NCBI GenBank assembly: GCA_905209865.1
Contig: CAJLUP010000004.1
Coordinates: 1-34,169, forward strand
Source: an uncultured Lachnospiraceae bacterium
GTDB taxonomy: Bacteria > Bacillota > Clostridia > Lachnospirales > Lachnospiraceae
Reading direction: 5' to 3'
DNA length: 34,169 nt
Shown: positions 24,220 through 32,262 of the stretch, one piece after another
How positions within the stretch are numbered: the first letter of the stretch is position 1
Layout of the letters: each line of letters begins with the position of its first letter
Translations under genes and position numbers: made by a program
Notes under the pieces: generated by a model
The model's input: the letters and a program-made list of their open reading frames with translations, nothing else
The model's database searches: none
What the model was told of the DNA's origin: nothing

Positions 24220-24390
24220 TTACTCGGCTGAGATAGCGCCTGTCGGACATGCAGCTTCACAAGCTCCGCAGTCTACACAAGCATCAGCGTCGATCTCGTA
24301 TTTGCCATCGCCTTCGGAGATAGCGCCTACAGGACATTCAGCTTCGCAAGAACCACAGCTTACGCATTCATCACTAATAACGTGTGCCAT
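24220..24390 (-). CDS. 2[4Fe-4S] ferredoxin, 56 residues
   Basis: This is a small clostridial-type electron carrier. Two cluster motifs are complete: CVSCGSCEAECP (residues 9-20) and CVDCGACEAACP (38-49). The two halves are internally duplicated, each ending in a GAIS motif. The protein is very acidic, as is usual, and serves low-potential electron transfer. GGAGGATA precedes the start. It is a single-gene unit with its own promoter and terminator, and no redox partner lies beside it. Confidence 0.95.
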   Translation of the reverse strand: MAHVISDECVSCGSCEAECPVGAISEGDGKYEIDADACVDCGACEAACPTGAISAE

Positions 24391-24456
24391 AGTATGTATC
24401 CTCCTTTTTTGATTTGAAAAGAGAATCGGTAAAGGTCAGTTCTCTTTATGTTCATT

Positions 24457-24485
24457 ATTTTAATACAATGAGTCTGAATATACAA
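24457..24485 (-). promoter_or_regulatory. Ferredoxin promoter
   Basis: On the minus strand, TTGTAT (24485-24480) and TAAAAT (24462-24457) are separated by 17 bases, about 70 bases upstream of the start codon. Confidence 0.55.
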
Positions 24486-24560
24486 GTCATTTGTATGTTC
24501 TAAATTAAGAACTTATTCAGGACCTATCCCGGCTGTTTTTTAATTTCATTCAGTCAGACT

Positions 24561-24666
24561 GTCTTTTTAAGTTATGCGTGATCCCACTCTTTTATGAATT
24601 CGTTCGAAGTATGCGCGATTGAATTTTTCTGCAATGTCTTTCAAGTTATACACGATCAAACTCTTC
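24561..24666 (-). repeat. Degenerate direct repeat around the end of putP
   Basis: A ~31-base sequence over the last codons and stop of the symporter gene (24636-24666) recurs imperfectly at 24561-24593. In the same frame style it would read EFIKEWDHA-stop versus EIVEEFDRV-stop. The stretch 24391-24645 contains no other gene apart from the ferredoxin promoter. Confidence 0.5.
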
Positions 24667-26169
24667 TACGATCTCTTTGGAAGGAGCTTTTGTGAGAAGG
24701 CTTACAATAACGATCATAAGGCAGGATACTGTGAAAGCCGGAAGCAGTTCATAAATATCCCAGACACCGCCGAGAGGACGAACAAGGTATTTCCAGATAA
24801 AAACCATAGCGCCTCCGGAAATCATTCCGGCAAGGGCGCCCTGCCAGTTAGAACGTCTCCAGAACAGTGCAAAGAGCACGACCGGGCCGAATACAGCTCC
24901 AAAACCTGCCCATGCAAAGGAAACGATACTGAACACGGAACTGTTCGGGTCACGGGCGATAATAGCTGCGATCACCGCGATTGCGAGCAGTGTGAAACGG
25001 GCTGCGTTCATTGCTTTCTTCTTGTCTCCGGTCTTTGCAACTCTGTCTCCGAGAAGATCAGAAGACACTGCGGAGGATGCTGCCAAAAGCTGTGAGTCTG
25101 CGGTGGACATTGTGGAGGCCAATATTCCGGCAAGGATCGTTCCGGCAAGTAAAGCAGGAAGAATGCCGTGCTTGCTCAGCAGGTCGGCAATCTGTACGAT
25201 GATTGTTTCGGAATCCGAACCTGTCAGTGTTTTTAAAGCGCCTACGTCGCTCATTGCCAGACCGATCACACCGATCAGTACTGCAACTGCGAGGGAAATG
25301 ACAACCCATACCGTTGCAACTCGTCTGGAAAGCGTGAGTTTTTCTTCATCCTCAATCGCCATGAAACGAAGCAGGATGTGAGGCATACCAAAGTAGCCCA
25401 GTCCCCATGCGATCATGGAAATAATATTGATGATCGGATACGGCTGCTCAACTCCTGCAACCGGATCGTAGGTTGTCATCATAGTCAGATATCCCGGGAG
25501 CGACTGCGCGTTTTCGATAACGGAAGGAATACCTCCGGCGATGTTGATCCCAAAGATAAATACGATGAGCAGGGCGATAGACATGATGATACTTTGGATA
25601 AAGTCTGTTGTCGAAGCAGCTAAAAAGCCGCCAAGCGCTGTATAACCTACGATAACGATGGCGCTGATGATCATCGCCGCAACATAATCTACTCCGAACA
25701 GGCTGGAAAACAGTTTTCCGCATGCGGCAAAACCGGAAGCTGTGTACGGAATAAAAAATATGACGATAAAGATCGCTCCGATAGATTGAAGAATCTTGCG
25801 TCGGTCACGGTAACGATTGCTGAAAAAAGAAGGAAGTGTGATGGAGTTTCCGGCTACGAGAGTGTAGCGGCGGATTCTCTTTGCCACAATTTTCCAATTC
25901 ACATAAGTTCCGATAGCGAGTCCGATCGCAGTCCATCCGGCGTCTGCGATTCCCGTCAGATATGCCAGTCCGGGAAGTCCCATGAGAAGCCAGCTGCTCA
26001 TATCGGAAGCTTCGGCGCTCATGGCTGTGACAAGGGGACCGAGTTTTCGTCCGCCGAGATAGAAATCCGTCGTGTCATGGTTGTTTTTGGAACAACGATA
26101 GCCGACGTAGAGCATGGCGCCAAGATAAATAATAATGGCGATCATAATACAAATGTGTTCTGTTGTCAT
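24646..26169 (-). CDS. putP: Sodium/proline-type symporter (SSS family)
   Basis: This 507-residue inner-membrane protein has about 13 hydrophobic segments. Marker motifs are FYLGGRKLGPLVTAMSAEAS with DMSSWLLMGLPG, then AYLTGIADAGWTAIGLAIGT, GFAACGKLFSSLFG and STMSTADSQLLAASSAVSSD. These match the PutP branch of sodium:solute symporters; proline is likely but not proven. The ATG at 26169 is chosen because AAAGGA lies 12 bases upstream. An ATG four codons earlier touches that site, and a longer frame has no site. No proline catabolic genes are nearby. It diverges from the lipoprotein gene. Confidence 0.85.
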   Translation of the reverse strand: MTTEHICIMIAIIIYLGAMLYVGYRCSKNNHDTTDFYLGGRKLGPLVTAMSAEASDMSSWLLMGLPGLAYLTGIADAGWTAIGLAIGTYVNWKIVAKRIRRYTLVAGNSITLPSFFSNRYRDRRKILQSIGAIFIVIFFIPYTASGFAACGKLFSSLFGVDYVAAMIISAIVIVGYTALGGFLAASTTDFIQSIIMSIALLIVFIFGINIAGGIPSVIENAQSLPGYLTMMTTYDPVAGVEQPYPIINIISMIAWGLGYFGMPHILLRFMAIEDEEKLTLSRRVATVWVVISLAVAVLIGVIGLAMSDVGALKTLTGSDSETIIVQIADLLSKHGILPALLAGTILAGILASTMSTADSQLLAASSAVSSDLLGDRVAKTGDKKKAMNAARFTLLAIAVIAAIIARDPNSSVFSIVSFAWAGFGAVFGPVVLFALFWRRSNWQGALAGMISGGAMVFIWKYLVRPLGGVWDIYELLPAFTVSCLMIVIVSLLTKAPSKEIVEEFDRV

Positions 26170-26324
26170 AGTTGTACTCATTCCTTTCGCAAAATATGCA
26201 ATATATTGTAAAATTGTACCATAATAAGAAGTTTTCTTCAAGAAATAAAAGTTTAGTAAAAATTCACATTTATTTTGTGCAATATGGTGTATTATAAAAG
26301 GATAAAAGCGGAGGATAAATCAGA

Positions 26325-27581
26325 ATGAAGAAAAAAGTTACAGCAGCGGCGGCGCTTGCTTTATGTGTGGCAATGGGAGTTTGCGCATGCAGTACGCCGA
26401 AAGAAAACGATGCATTTACCGGGGAAAAAAAGGAGGATCCTGCGTGGCAGGCGAATCTTGATAAGATTTCTCCCGAAGTATATGCAGATATCAGCGACCT
26501 TGATTTGGAACCGGGAACTTATATATCGGTAATCGGGAAAAGAGAAGGGACATCTTATTGGAATGAAGTGCAGGCGGGAGTAGAGCAGGCTGCGGCAGAT
26601 ATTAATAAACATTTAGGATACAAAGGCGAGGATAAGATTAAAGTTCTTTATAACGCGCCGTCAGACAGTGAGAATATTGATGAACAGGTGAATATTCTTG
26701 ACGAGGAGCTGGCAAGGTATCCTGATGTGATTGCGGTTGCCAGTGTTGCGGAAGATGCGTCGGCAGTACAGTTTGATCTTGCCGCGGAAAATGGGATTGC
26801 AGTTGTTGCGTTTGATTCAAAAAACAGTTATCAGGGAATTCAGTGCACCTGTATGACCGATAATACGGCGGCAGCAAAAGAAGGCGCGCAAAAATTAGGC
26901 GAGGCGATCGACGGAAAAGGTGAGATCATTCTGATCGCTCAGGATTCTGTCTCGGGAACGGCCAAGGAGCGTACAAAAGCAGTTGCGGATGAACTTGCTG
27001 CGAATTATCCGGAAGTGAAGATTGTCGAGACAATCTATATGGATCAGCTAGAGGAATTGAAAATGCAGGCGGCAGCAGAAGAGCTTGGAGTGACGAAGGA
27101 GGAACTTGCCGCGTGGACGGTGGAATCCTCAGGGCAGGACACTGCGGAAGAGGTGGCGCAGGACACAGCATCTGAAACGATTCAGACGAAACTGGAAGAT
27201 ATCCATGCGATCGCCGATGGAATGAAAGACGCCGATGTGGCTGCTTATTATATGGAGAAACATCCTGAGCTGAAAGGCTGTTTTGCGGTAAATGCAGATG
27301 CTGTTTTACTTGCAATGGATGCTGTTGATATAGTAGAAAATGCAGAGGATATCGTACTGATGGGATTTGATGCCGGAAAAGAACAGGTAGCGGCGTTGAA
27401 GGATGGAAAAGTCGATGGACTGATCGTTCAAAATCCGTTCGGTATGGGATACGCAACAGTTGTTGCTGCTGCAAGAGCGACCTTGGAGATCGGAAATGAG
27501 GCGAATGTTAATACAGGATATGTATGGGCAGATAAAGAGAGTCTGGATGATCCGGTTATAAAAGGTATGCTTTATGAATAA
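26325..27581 (+). CDS. Sugar-type substrate-binding lipoprotein with an unusual insertion
   Basis: This 418-residue protein has a lipoprotein signal: KKK, a hydrophobic stretch and a lipobox-like VCAC, with Cys22 the likely lipidation site. It matches the periplasmic-binding type 4 family (sugar/AI-2 group): SVIGKREGTSYWNEVQAGVE, IAVVAFDSKN, LIAQDSVSGTAKERTKAV and DGLIVQNPFGMGYATV. Residues ~238-300 form an extra acidic, Ala/Glu-rich segment (AAAEELGVTKEELAAW, TAEEVAQDTASE) not expected in the family, which makes it ~60 residues longer than usual. No ABC permease or ATPase genes are adjacent, so it is an orphan. GCGGAGG precedes the ATG. Confidence 0.85.
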   Translation: MKKKVTAAAALALCVAMGVCACSTPKENDAFTGEKKEDPAWQANLDKISPEVYADISDLDLEPGTYISVIGKREGTSYWNEVQAGVEQAAADINKHLGYKGEDKIKVLYNAPSDSENIDEQVNILDEELARYPDVIAVASVAEDASAVQFDLAAENGIAVVAFDSKNSYQGIQCTCMTDNTAAAKEGAQKLGEAIDGKGEIILIAQDSVSGTAKERTKAVADELAANYPEVKIVETIYMDQLEELKMQAAAEELGVTKEELAAWTVESSGQDTAEEVAQDTASETIQTKLEDIHAIADGMKDADVAAYYMEKHPELKGCFAVNADAVLLAMDAVDIVENAEDIVLMGFDAGKEQVAALKDGKVDGLIVQNPFGMGYATVVAAARATLEIGNEANVNTGYVWADKESLDDPVIKGMLYE

Positions 27582-27587
27582 TAAGAA

Positions 27588-27606
27588 GCGGGTAAGTATT
27601 ACCCGC
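27588..27606. terminator. Hairpin shared by convergent genes
   Basis: GCGGGTAA pairs with TTACCCGC around GTA. It overlaps the histidine kinase stop codon. On the minus strand it is followed by a T-rich flank (TTCTTATT), which suits termination of the kinase transcript. Confidence 0.65.
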
Positions 27607-29005
27607 CTCTGCTGAGAGAGAAGATGAATTCTGTGCCGACTCCCTCGGTGCTTATCACATTGATGTGCTCGTCGTGAGCCTGAATAACTTCTTTTACAAT
27701 GGACAGGCCAAGACCTGTCCCTTTTTTGTCTTTGCCGCGGGAAAGGTCGGATTTGTAAAAACGCTCCCATATTTTATTGAGCTCTTTACGAGGAATTCCG
27801 ATTCCGTGATCTTTTACGGAAACGAATACTTTGTCGTTTTTCTTACTTACCTCAACCGTGATCGAGGAATTATTTTCACTGAATTTGATCGCATTATCAA
27901 TTAAGTTATAGAGAACTTGTTCAATTTTGCGTTTATCCGCGAATACGGATACTGTTTCTGGCATGAGAAGAAGTTCGATGGAAATATGCTTTTGAGTACA
28001 GGCAGATTCAAATGATGCGGCGGTGCTTTTCAGCACATCCTGTATGTTGAAATCTGATTTATCAAGAAGCATCTCCTTCGTATCAAATTCGTTCAGTGTG
28101 AGAAGATCTCGTGTGAGATCGGTGAGCCTTTCTGTTTCGAATAAGATAATATTCAAATATTTCCCATATAATTCCGGCGGAATTGTGCCGTCTGCCATCG
28201 CCTCTACATATCCTTTCATAGAGGTGAGCGGCGAACGGAAATCATGGGATACATTTGCGACGATTTTCTTTTGATAGTCATCCATGTCTTTTAGTCTGGC
28301 TGCCATATAGTTCATAGATGCAGAGAGATATCCGAGTTCGTCATGAGTATTTACCGGAATTTCGTAATCAAGGTTTCCGAGGGCATATTGTTTTGCGGCT
28401 TCGGAAATCTGCCGGAGAGGGCGGTAAACGAAAAACTGGACGCCAAGCAGGAAAATGAGAGCGAGTACAACGATTACTGCCACAGAAATATACACCTGAA
28501 TCATGATCGGTGTGCATCGCTCTTCGATTGCAGAAACAGGGCTGTGGATCAGCAGATATCCTTTTGTAGAAAATTCTTGTGTTACAGGAGCCATAACGGT
28601 GATCATATCTTCTGCAAAATATCCGTGATAAGTACCTGTGATATAGCGTTTTCCTCCGATTTCGGCAGGGTTAAAATGCTCGATCGCATCCGGGCATGAA
28701 GTTCCTTCCAAACTGGAAGAGGTAAGTGTAGTTCCTGTATTGTCCACAAACCAAATCGAAGCGTTGAAGTAGAGTTTCATTGCTGACAACTGAGATTGGA
28801 CATTATAAATTGAAGAATCTCCCGAAAAATAAGACGGGAGATAGTCATTGGCAACGAAGGTCGCTTCCCGATAGAGTGTACGGGAAGTGTCTTCTGTGAG
28901 TTTGTCTGTTACAAGCTGTTTCGTAAGAGTTGCAGTGGAAAACAGGCATAAAAATCCAAAGATAATATAAAGTGCAATAAATTTAAGATGCAGTGTGCTT
29001 TTCAT
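27599..29005 (-). CDS. Sensor histidine kinase
   Basis: This 468-residue membrane kinase has two membrane helices (~9-28 and ~168-193) enclosing an extracellular sensor of ~140 residues. HAMP follows (~193-245), then the phosphorylated His254 in VANVSHDFRSPLTSMKG. The ATP-binding domain has YNLIDNAIKFS (N box), DHGIGIP (G1), WERFYKSD (F) and KGTGLGLSIVK (G2). All catalytic motifs are intact. It pairs with the response regulator 15 bases upstream in the operon. The signal is unknown. Confidence 0.95.
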   Translation of the reverse strand: MKSTLHLKFIALYIIFGFLCLFSTATLTKQLVTDKLTEDTSRTLYREATFVANDYLPSYFSGDSSIYNVQSQLSAMKLYFNASIWFVDNTGTTLTSSSLEGTSCPDAIEHFNPAEIGGKRYITGTYHGYFAEDMITVMAPVTQEFSTKGYLLIHSPVSAIEERCTPIMIQVYISVAVIVVLALIFLLGVQFFVYRPLRQISEAAKQYALGNLDYEIPVNTHDELGYLSASMNYMAARLKDMDDYQKKIVANVSHDFRSPLTSMKGYVEAMADGTIPPELYGKYLNIILFETERLTDLTRDLLTLNEFDTKEMLLDKSDFNIQDVLKSTAASFESACTQKHISIELLLMPETVSVFADKRKIEQVLYNLIDNAIKFSENNSSITVEVSKKNDKVFVSVKDHGIGIPRKELNKIWERFYKSDLSRGKDKKGTGLGLSIVKEVIQAHDEHINVISTEGVGTEFIFSLSRGG

Positions 29006-29020
29006 GAGAGCATTCTCCTG

Positions 29021-29722
29021 TTATTTCGTTTCGAATTTATAGCCGATTCCCCATACAGTACCTATTTTCCAGTGGGGGTGGTCTTTTAGTTTTTCTCGAA
29101 GACGTTTTATATGGACGTCGACGGTTCTCGTATCGCCGAGGTATTCATATCCCCAAATACGGTCAAGAAGCTGTTCCCGTGTAAATACCTGGTTAGGGGA
29201 TGCGGCGAGGCAGTATAGAAGCTCCAGTTCTTTTGGCGGCATTTCGACAATTTTCCCGTCGCAAAGAACAGAATAGTTTGTCAGGTTGATAGTCAGTCCC
29301 TCGTATTCGACGCATTTTGTTTTCTCGGGTTTCGGACTGTCTGCCTTTATCGGCTGGCTGCGGCGCAGAACAGCCCGTACGCGGGCAACCATTTCTTTGG
29401 AATCAAAGGGTTTCAAGATGTAATCGTCTGCACCAAGCTCAAGACCGAGCACTTTGTCGAATACTTCCCCTTTTGCCGAGAGCATGATGATAGGAACGGA
29501 TGACTTTGCCCGAATTTCTCTGCAGACCTGATAACCGTCGATACCGGGAAGCATAAGGTCAAGAAGGATCAGATTCGGTTCATACGTCTCAAATGCTTTT
29601 AGTGCGTCTTCTCCGTTCGATACTATTTTTGTGTCAAAACATTCTTTTATGAGATAGAGTGAGATAAGTTCTGCAATATTTTCATCATCGTCAACGATGA
29701 GAATTTTTTGTTTTCCGGTCAT
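29021..29722 (-). CDS. OmpR/PhoB-family response regulator
   Basis: This 233-residue regulator has a receiver domain (residues 1-~120) with the acidic pocket DDD (11-13), phosphorylated Asp55 in LILLDLMLPGIDGY and the conserved Lys in ILKPFDSKEM. The C-terminal winged helix has ELELLYCLAASPNQVFTREQ, IWGYEYLGDTRTVDVHIKRL and WGIGYKF. GGGAGG precedes the ATG. It lies between mutS2 (27 bases upstream) and the kinase (15 bases downstream) on the same strand. The target genes are not evident. Confidence 0.95.
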   Translation of the reverse strand: MTGKQKILIVDDDENIAELISLYLIKECFDTKIVSNGEDALKAFETYEPNLILLDLMLPGIDGYQVCREIRAKSSVPIIMLSAKGEVFDKVLGLELGADDYILKPFDSKEMVARVRAVLRRSQPIKADSPKPEKTKCVEYEGLTINLTNYSVLCDGKIVEMPPKELELLYCLAASPNQVFTREQLLDRIWGYEYLGDTRTVDVHIKRLREKLKDHPHWKIGTVWGIGYKFETK

Positions 29723-29749
29723 GATGTTCCTCCCTTTATGCCTGTACTG

Positions 29750-32125
29750 TTATCCAAGTTCGACGATTGTGACGCCGGCATCTCCTTCTCCGAATTCGGC
29801 AAGATGGTATGATTTTACATGTTTTTGTCTTCTTAGATATTCATGGATCCCTTTTCTTAAAGCTCCGGTTCCTTTTCCGTGAACTACGCGGACACTGTTT
29901 AAGTGAGAAAGCAGGGCGTCGTCCAAATATTTATCCAGTTCGGCAACTGCTTCGTCTACTGTTTTCCCGAGAAGATTGATCTCCGGACTTACAGAAAGAG
30001 ATTTGCTCATTTTAATCTTACTTTTTGATGTACGGTTCATTCGTTTCGGTGCGTAAGGCGATACTTCTTCGATAATTTCCAAATCGGAAATATGAACCTG
30101 AGATCTGAGGATTCCCATCTGAACAGTAACATTCCCTCTTGCATCTGGAAGAGAACTGACGGTTCCGGTCAGGTTCATACTTAATACTTTTACAGATTCG
30201 CCCAGTTTAAAATCAGATGGTTTGTGATTCTTTTTTGGTTTGTTTGTCTTCAGCGAAGCAGAGGCAGAAGTATCCTTGATCTTCTTGCGGAGACGTTCTC
30301 TTTCTTTTTCCATTTCTGCGGCTGAAATATTCTCTTTGCCGAATTTGTGGAAATTTCGGATTGTTTCATCGGCGACTTCTTTTGCTTCTCTTAAGATCGC
30401 ATTGGCTTTTTCGTTTGCTTCACGAAGAATGCGGTCGCGCTGCTCGTCCAGTTTTTCCTGTTTTTGTGCTGCCTGGTGCTTTAAAGCTTCCGCTTCTTTT
30501 TTATAAGCGGCAATTTCGGCCTGTTCTTTTTCAATCGTGCGGCGGCTTGCCTCAAGATCGCTGAGAAGGTCTTCGAAGGAAACGTCCTGTTCACTGAGTC
30601 GTTTTTTTGCATCATCAATAATATAATCAGGAAGACCCAGTTTCCCTGAAATTGCAAAAGCATTACTTTTTCCCGGAATACCGATCAGCAGACGGTAGGT
30701 TGGACGAAGGCTTTCTACGTCAAATTCACAGCAGGCGTTTTCGACGCCGGGTGTGGAAAGCGCATATACTTTCAACTCACTGTAATGAGTGGTTGCCATT
30801 GTGCGTATATTTCTTTTATGAAGGTGAGATAAAATCGCAATGGCGAGAGCCGCTCCTTCGGTCGGATCAGTTCCGGCGCCCAGTTCGTCAAAGAGAACAA
30901 GGGAACGTTCGTCAACTTTTTTCAAAAAAGAAACAATATTTGTCATATGCGAAGAGAAGGTACTTAAGCTCTGTTCTATACTTTGTTCATCTCCGATATC
31001 TGCATATACTTGTCTGAACACTGAAAGTTCCGAACGGTCTGCGGCAGGAATGTGCAGGCCGGATTGTCCCATAAGTGTGAGAAGTCCGACTGTCTTCAGA
31101 GAGACTGTTTTTCCTCCGGTATTCGGTCCGGTGATGATAAGAAGAGAAAATTCATCGCCGAGAGATACCGTGATCGGAACGACTTTTTTCTGATCGAGAA
31201 GAGGGTGACGTCCTTCCCGTATGCGTATGCGGCCTTCTTCGTTTAAGACCGGACGGCTTGCGCGCATGGAAAGAGCAAGGGCGCCTCTTGCAAAAATAAA
31301 GTCAAGGTCGGTAAGAGAGCGATAATCTGTCCGGATCTCTTCGATATACTGCGCCGTTTCTTCGCTTAAGGAGGCAAGGATCTTGCGAATTTCGTCCTGT
31401 TCTTTTACATACAGTTCTTGCAGATCGTTGTTCAGCTTTACGATAGCCATAGGTTCGATAAATAAAGTAGAACCGGAAGCCGACTGATCGTGGATCAGTC
31501 CTTGTACCTGACTGCGATGCTCTGCTTTGACCGGAATACAGTACCGGTCTCCGCGCATCGTGATCAGCGCATCCTGAAGATAAGTTCTGAGAGAACCGTT
31601 TACGAGTCCTGAAAGTGTTGTGTGTACGCGGTCATTAAGGCTGTTTATATTTCTTCGGATATGTTTCAATGTACTGCTTGCATCATCGCTGATCTCGTCT
31701 TCGGAAATGATACATCTTTCGATTTCATTTACGAGAGGGGTAAGCGGTTCAAGTCCGTCAAAATAAATATCAAGACAATCTGCAAGATCTTCCTGTGTAT
31801 CATGCCTTCCGTATGATTTGACACGGGCAGTATTTGAAAGAAGACGGCAGATACGCAGAAGTTCAGACGCATTCAAAGCGCCGCCGATCTCAAGTCTCTT
31901 AAGAGACTCTTCTACGGGGGCGGCATCTCCGAAAGAAATCCGCCCTTTCTTAATAATCCTTGTGAATGCGGCAGAAGTCTGTTCCTGCAGTAAGTCGATC
32001 TTTCCAGGATCCGTCATTGGTTTTAGACGTCGGCAGAGCTGTTTTCCGCGGAAAGAGCCGGCCTCGTTTTCTAGAGAAGATATAATTTTATCAAATTCGA
32101 GTTTTTGTAAAGTTTTATTATTCAT
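29750..32125 (-). CDS. mutS2: MutS2 (MutSB) DNA-binding ATPase/endonuclease
   Basis: This 791-residue protein begins with LEFDKIISSLENEAGS. The clamp and core region (~100-300) includes RYCIPVKAEHRSQVQGLIHD. The ATPase has Walker A ITGPNTGGKTVSLKT and Walker B LVLFDELGAGTDPTEG, then TTHYSELKVYAL. A long coiled coil (~500-610) follows, and the C-terminal Smr nuclease domain has VRVVHGKGTGALRKGIHEYL. MutS2 suppresses recombination and splits collided ribosomes rather than repairing mismatches. Length and domain order are standard. The start has a weak AGGTG site. It heads the minus-strand run with the two-component pair. Confidence 0.95.
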   Translation of the reverse strand: MNNKTLQKLEFDKIISSLENEAGSFRGKQLCRRLKPMTDPGKIDLLQEQTSAAFTRIIKKGRISFGDAAPVEESLKRLEIGGALNASELLRICRLLSNTARVKSYGRHDTQEDLADCLDIYFDGLEPLTPLVNEIERCIISEDEISDDASSTLKHIRRNINSLNDRVHTTLSGLVNGSLRTYLQDALITMRGDRYCIPVKAEHRSQVQGLIHDQSASGSTLFIEPMAIVKLNNDLQELYVKEQDEIRKILASLSEETAQYIEEIRTDYRSLTDLDFIFARGALALSMRASRPVLNEEGRIRIREGRHPLLDQKKVVPITVSLGDEFSLLIITGPNTGGKTVSLKTVGLLTLMGQSGLHIPAADRSELSVFRQVYADIGDEQSIEQSLSTFSSHMTNIVSFLKKVDERSLVLFDELGAGTDPTEGAALAIAILSHLHKRNIRTMATTHYSELKVYALSTPGVENACCEFDVESLRPTYRLLIGIPGKSNAFAISGKLGLPDYIIDDAKKRLSEQDVSFEDLLSDLEASRRTIEKEQAEIAAYKKEAEALKHQAAQKQEKLDEQRDRILREANEKANAILREAKEVADETIRNFHKFGKENISAAEMEKERERLRKKIKDTSASASLKTNKPKKNHKPSDFKLGESVKVLSMNLTGTVSSLPDARGNVTVQMGILRSQVHISDLEIIEEVSPYAPKRMNRTSKSKIKMSKSLSVSPEINLLGKTVDEAVAELDKYLDDALLSHLNSVRVVHGKGTGALRKGIHEYLRRQKHVKSYHLAEFGEGDAGVTIVELG

Positions 32126-32210
32126 AAATTCACCTGTCTGTTATGTTTGTACTCTCATTCTACTCTATTATCAGGATAAAGAAAAGGACTTTCGGGAAGT
32201 AAGAAAAACC

Positions 32211-32239
32211 TTTTCAGAAAGGAATGAATCAGGTATACT
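32211..32239 (+). promoter_or_regulatory. Promoter of the HtrA-like gene
   Basis: TTTTCA (32211-32216) and TATACT (32234-32239) are 17 bases apart, 24 bases before the start codon. The 137-base gap also has to hold the divergent mutS2 promoter, which I could not identify. Confidence 0.5.
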
Positions 32240-32262
32240 AGAATTTGGAGGAAAATAAGTCC

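Noticed and set aside
24619..25095. 158-codon plus-strand frame opposite the end of putP
   Set aside because: Antisense to a clear symporter gene, with Cys/His-rich composition and no start signals.
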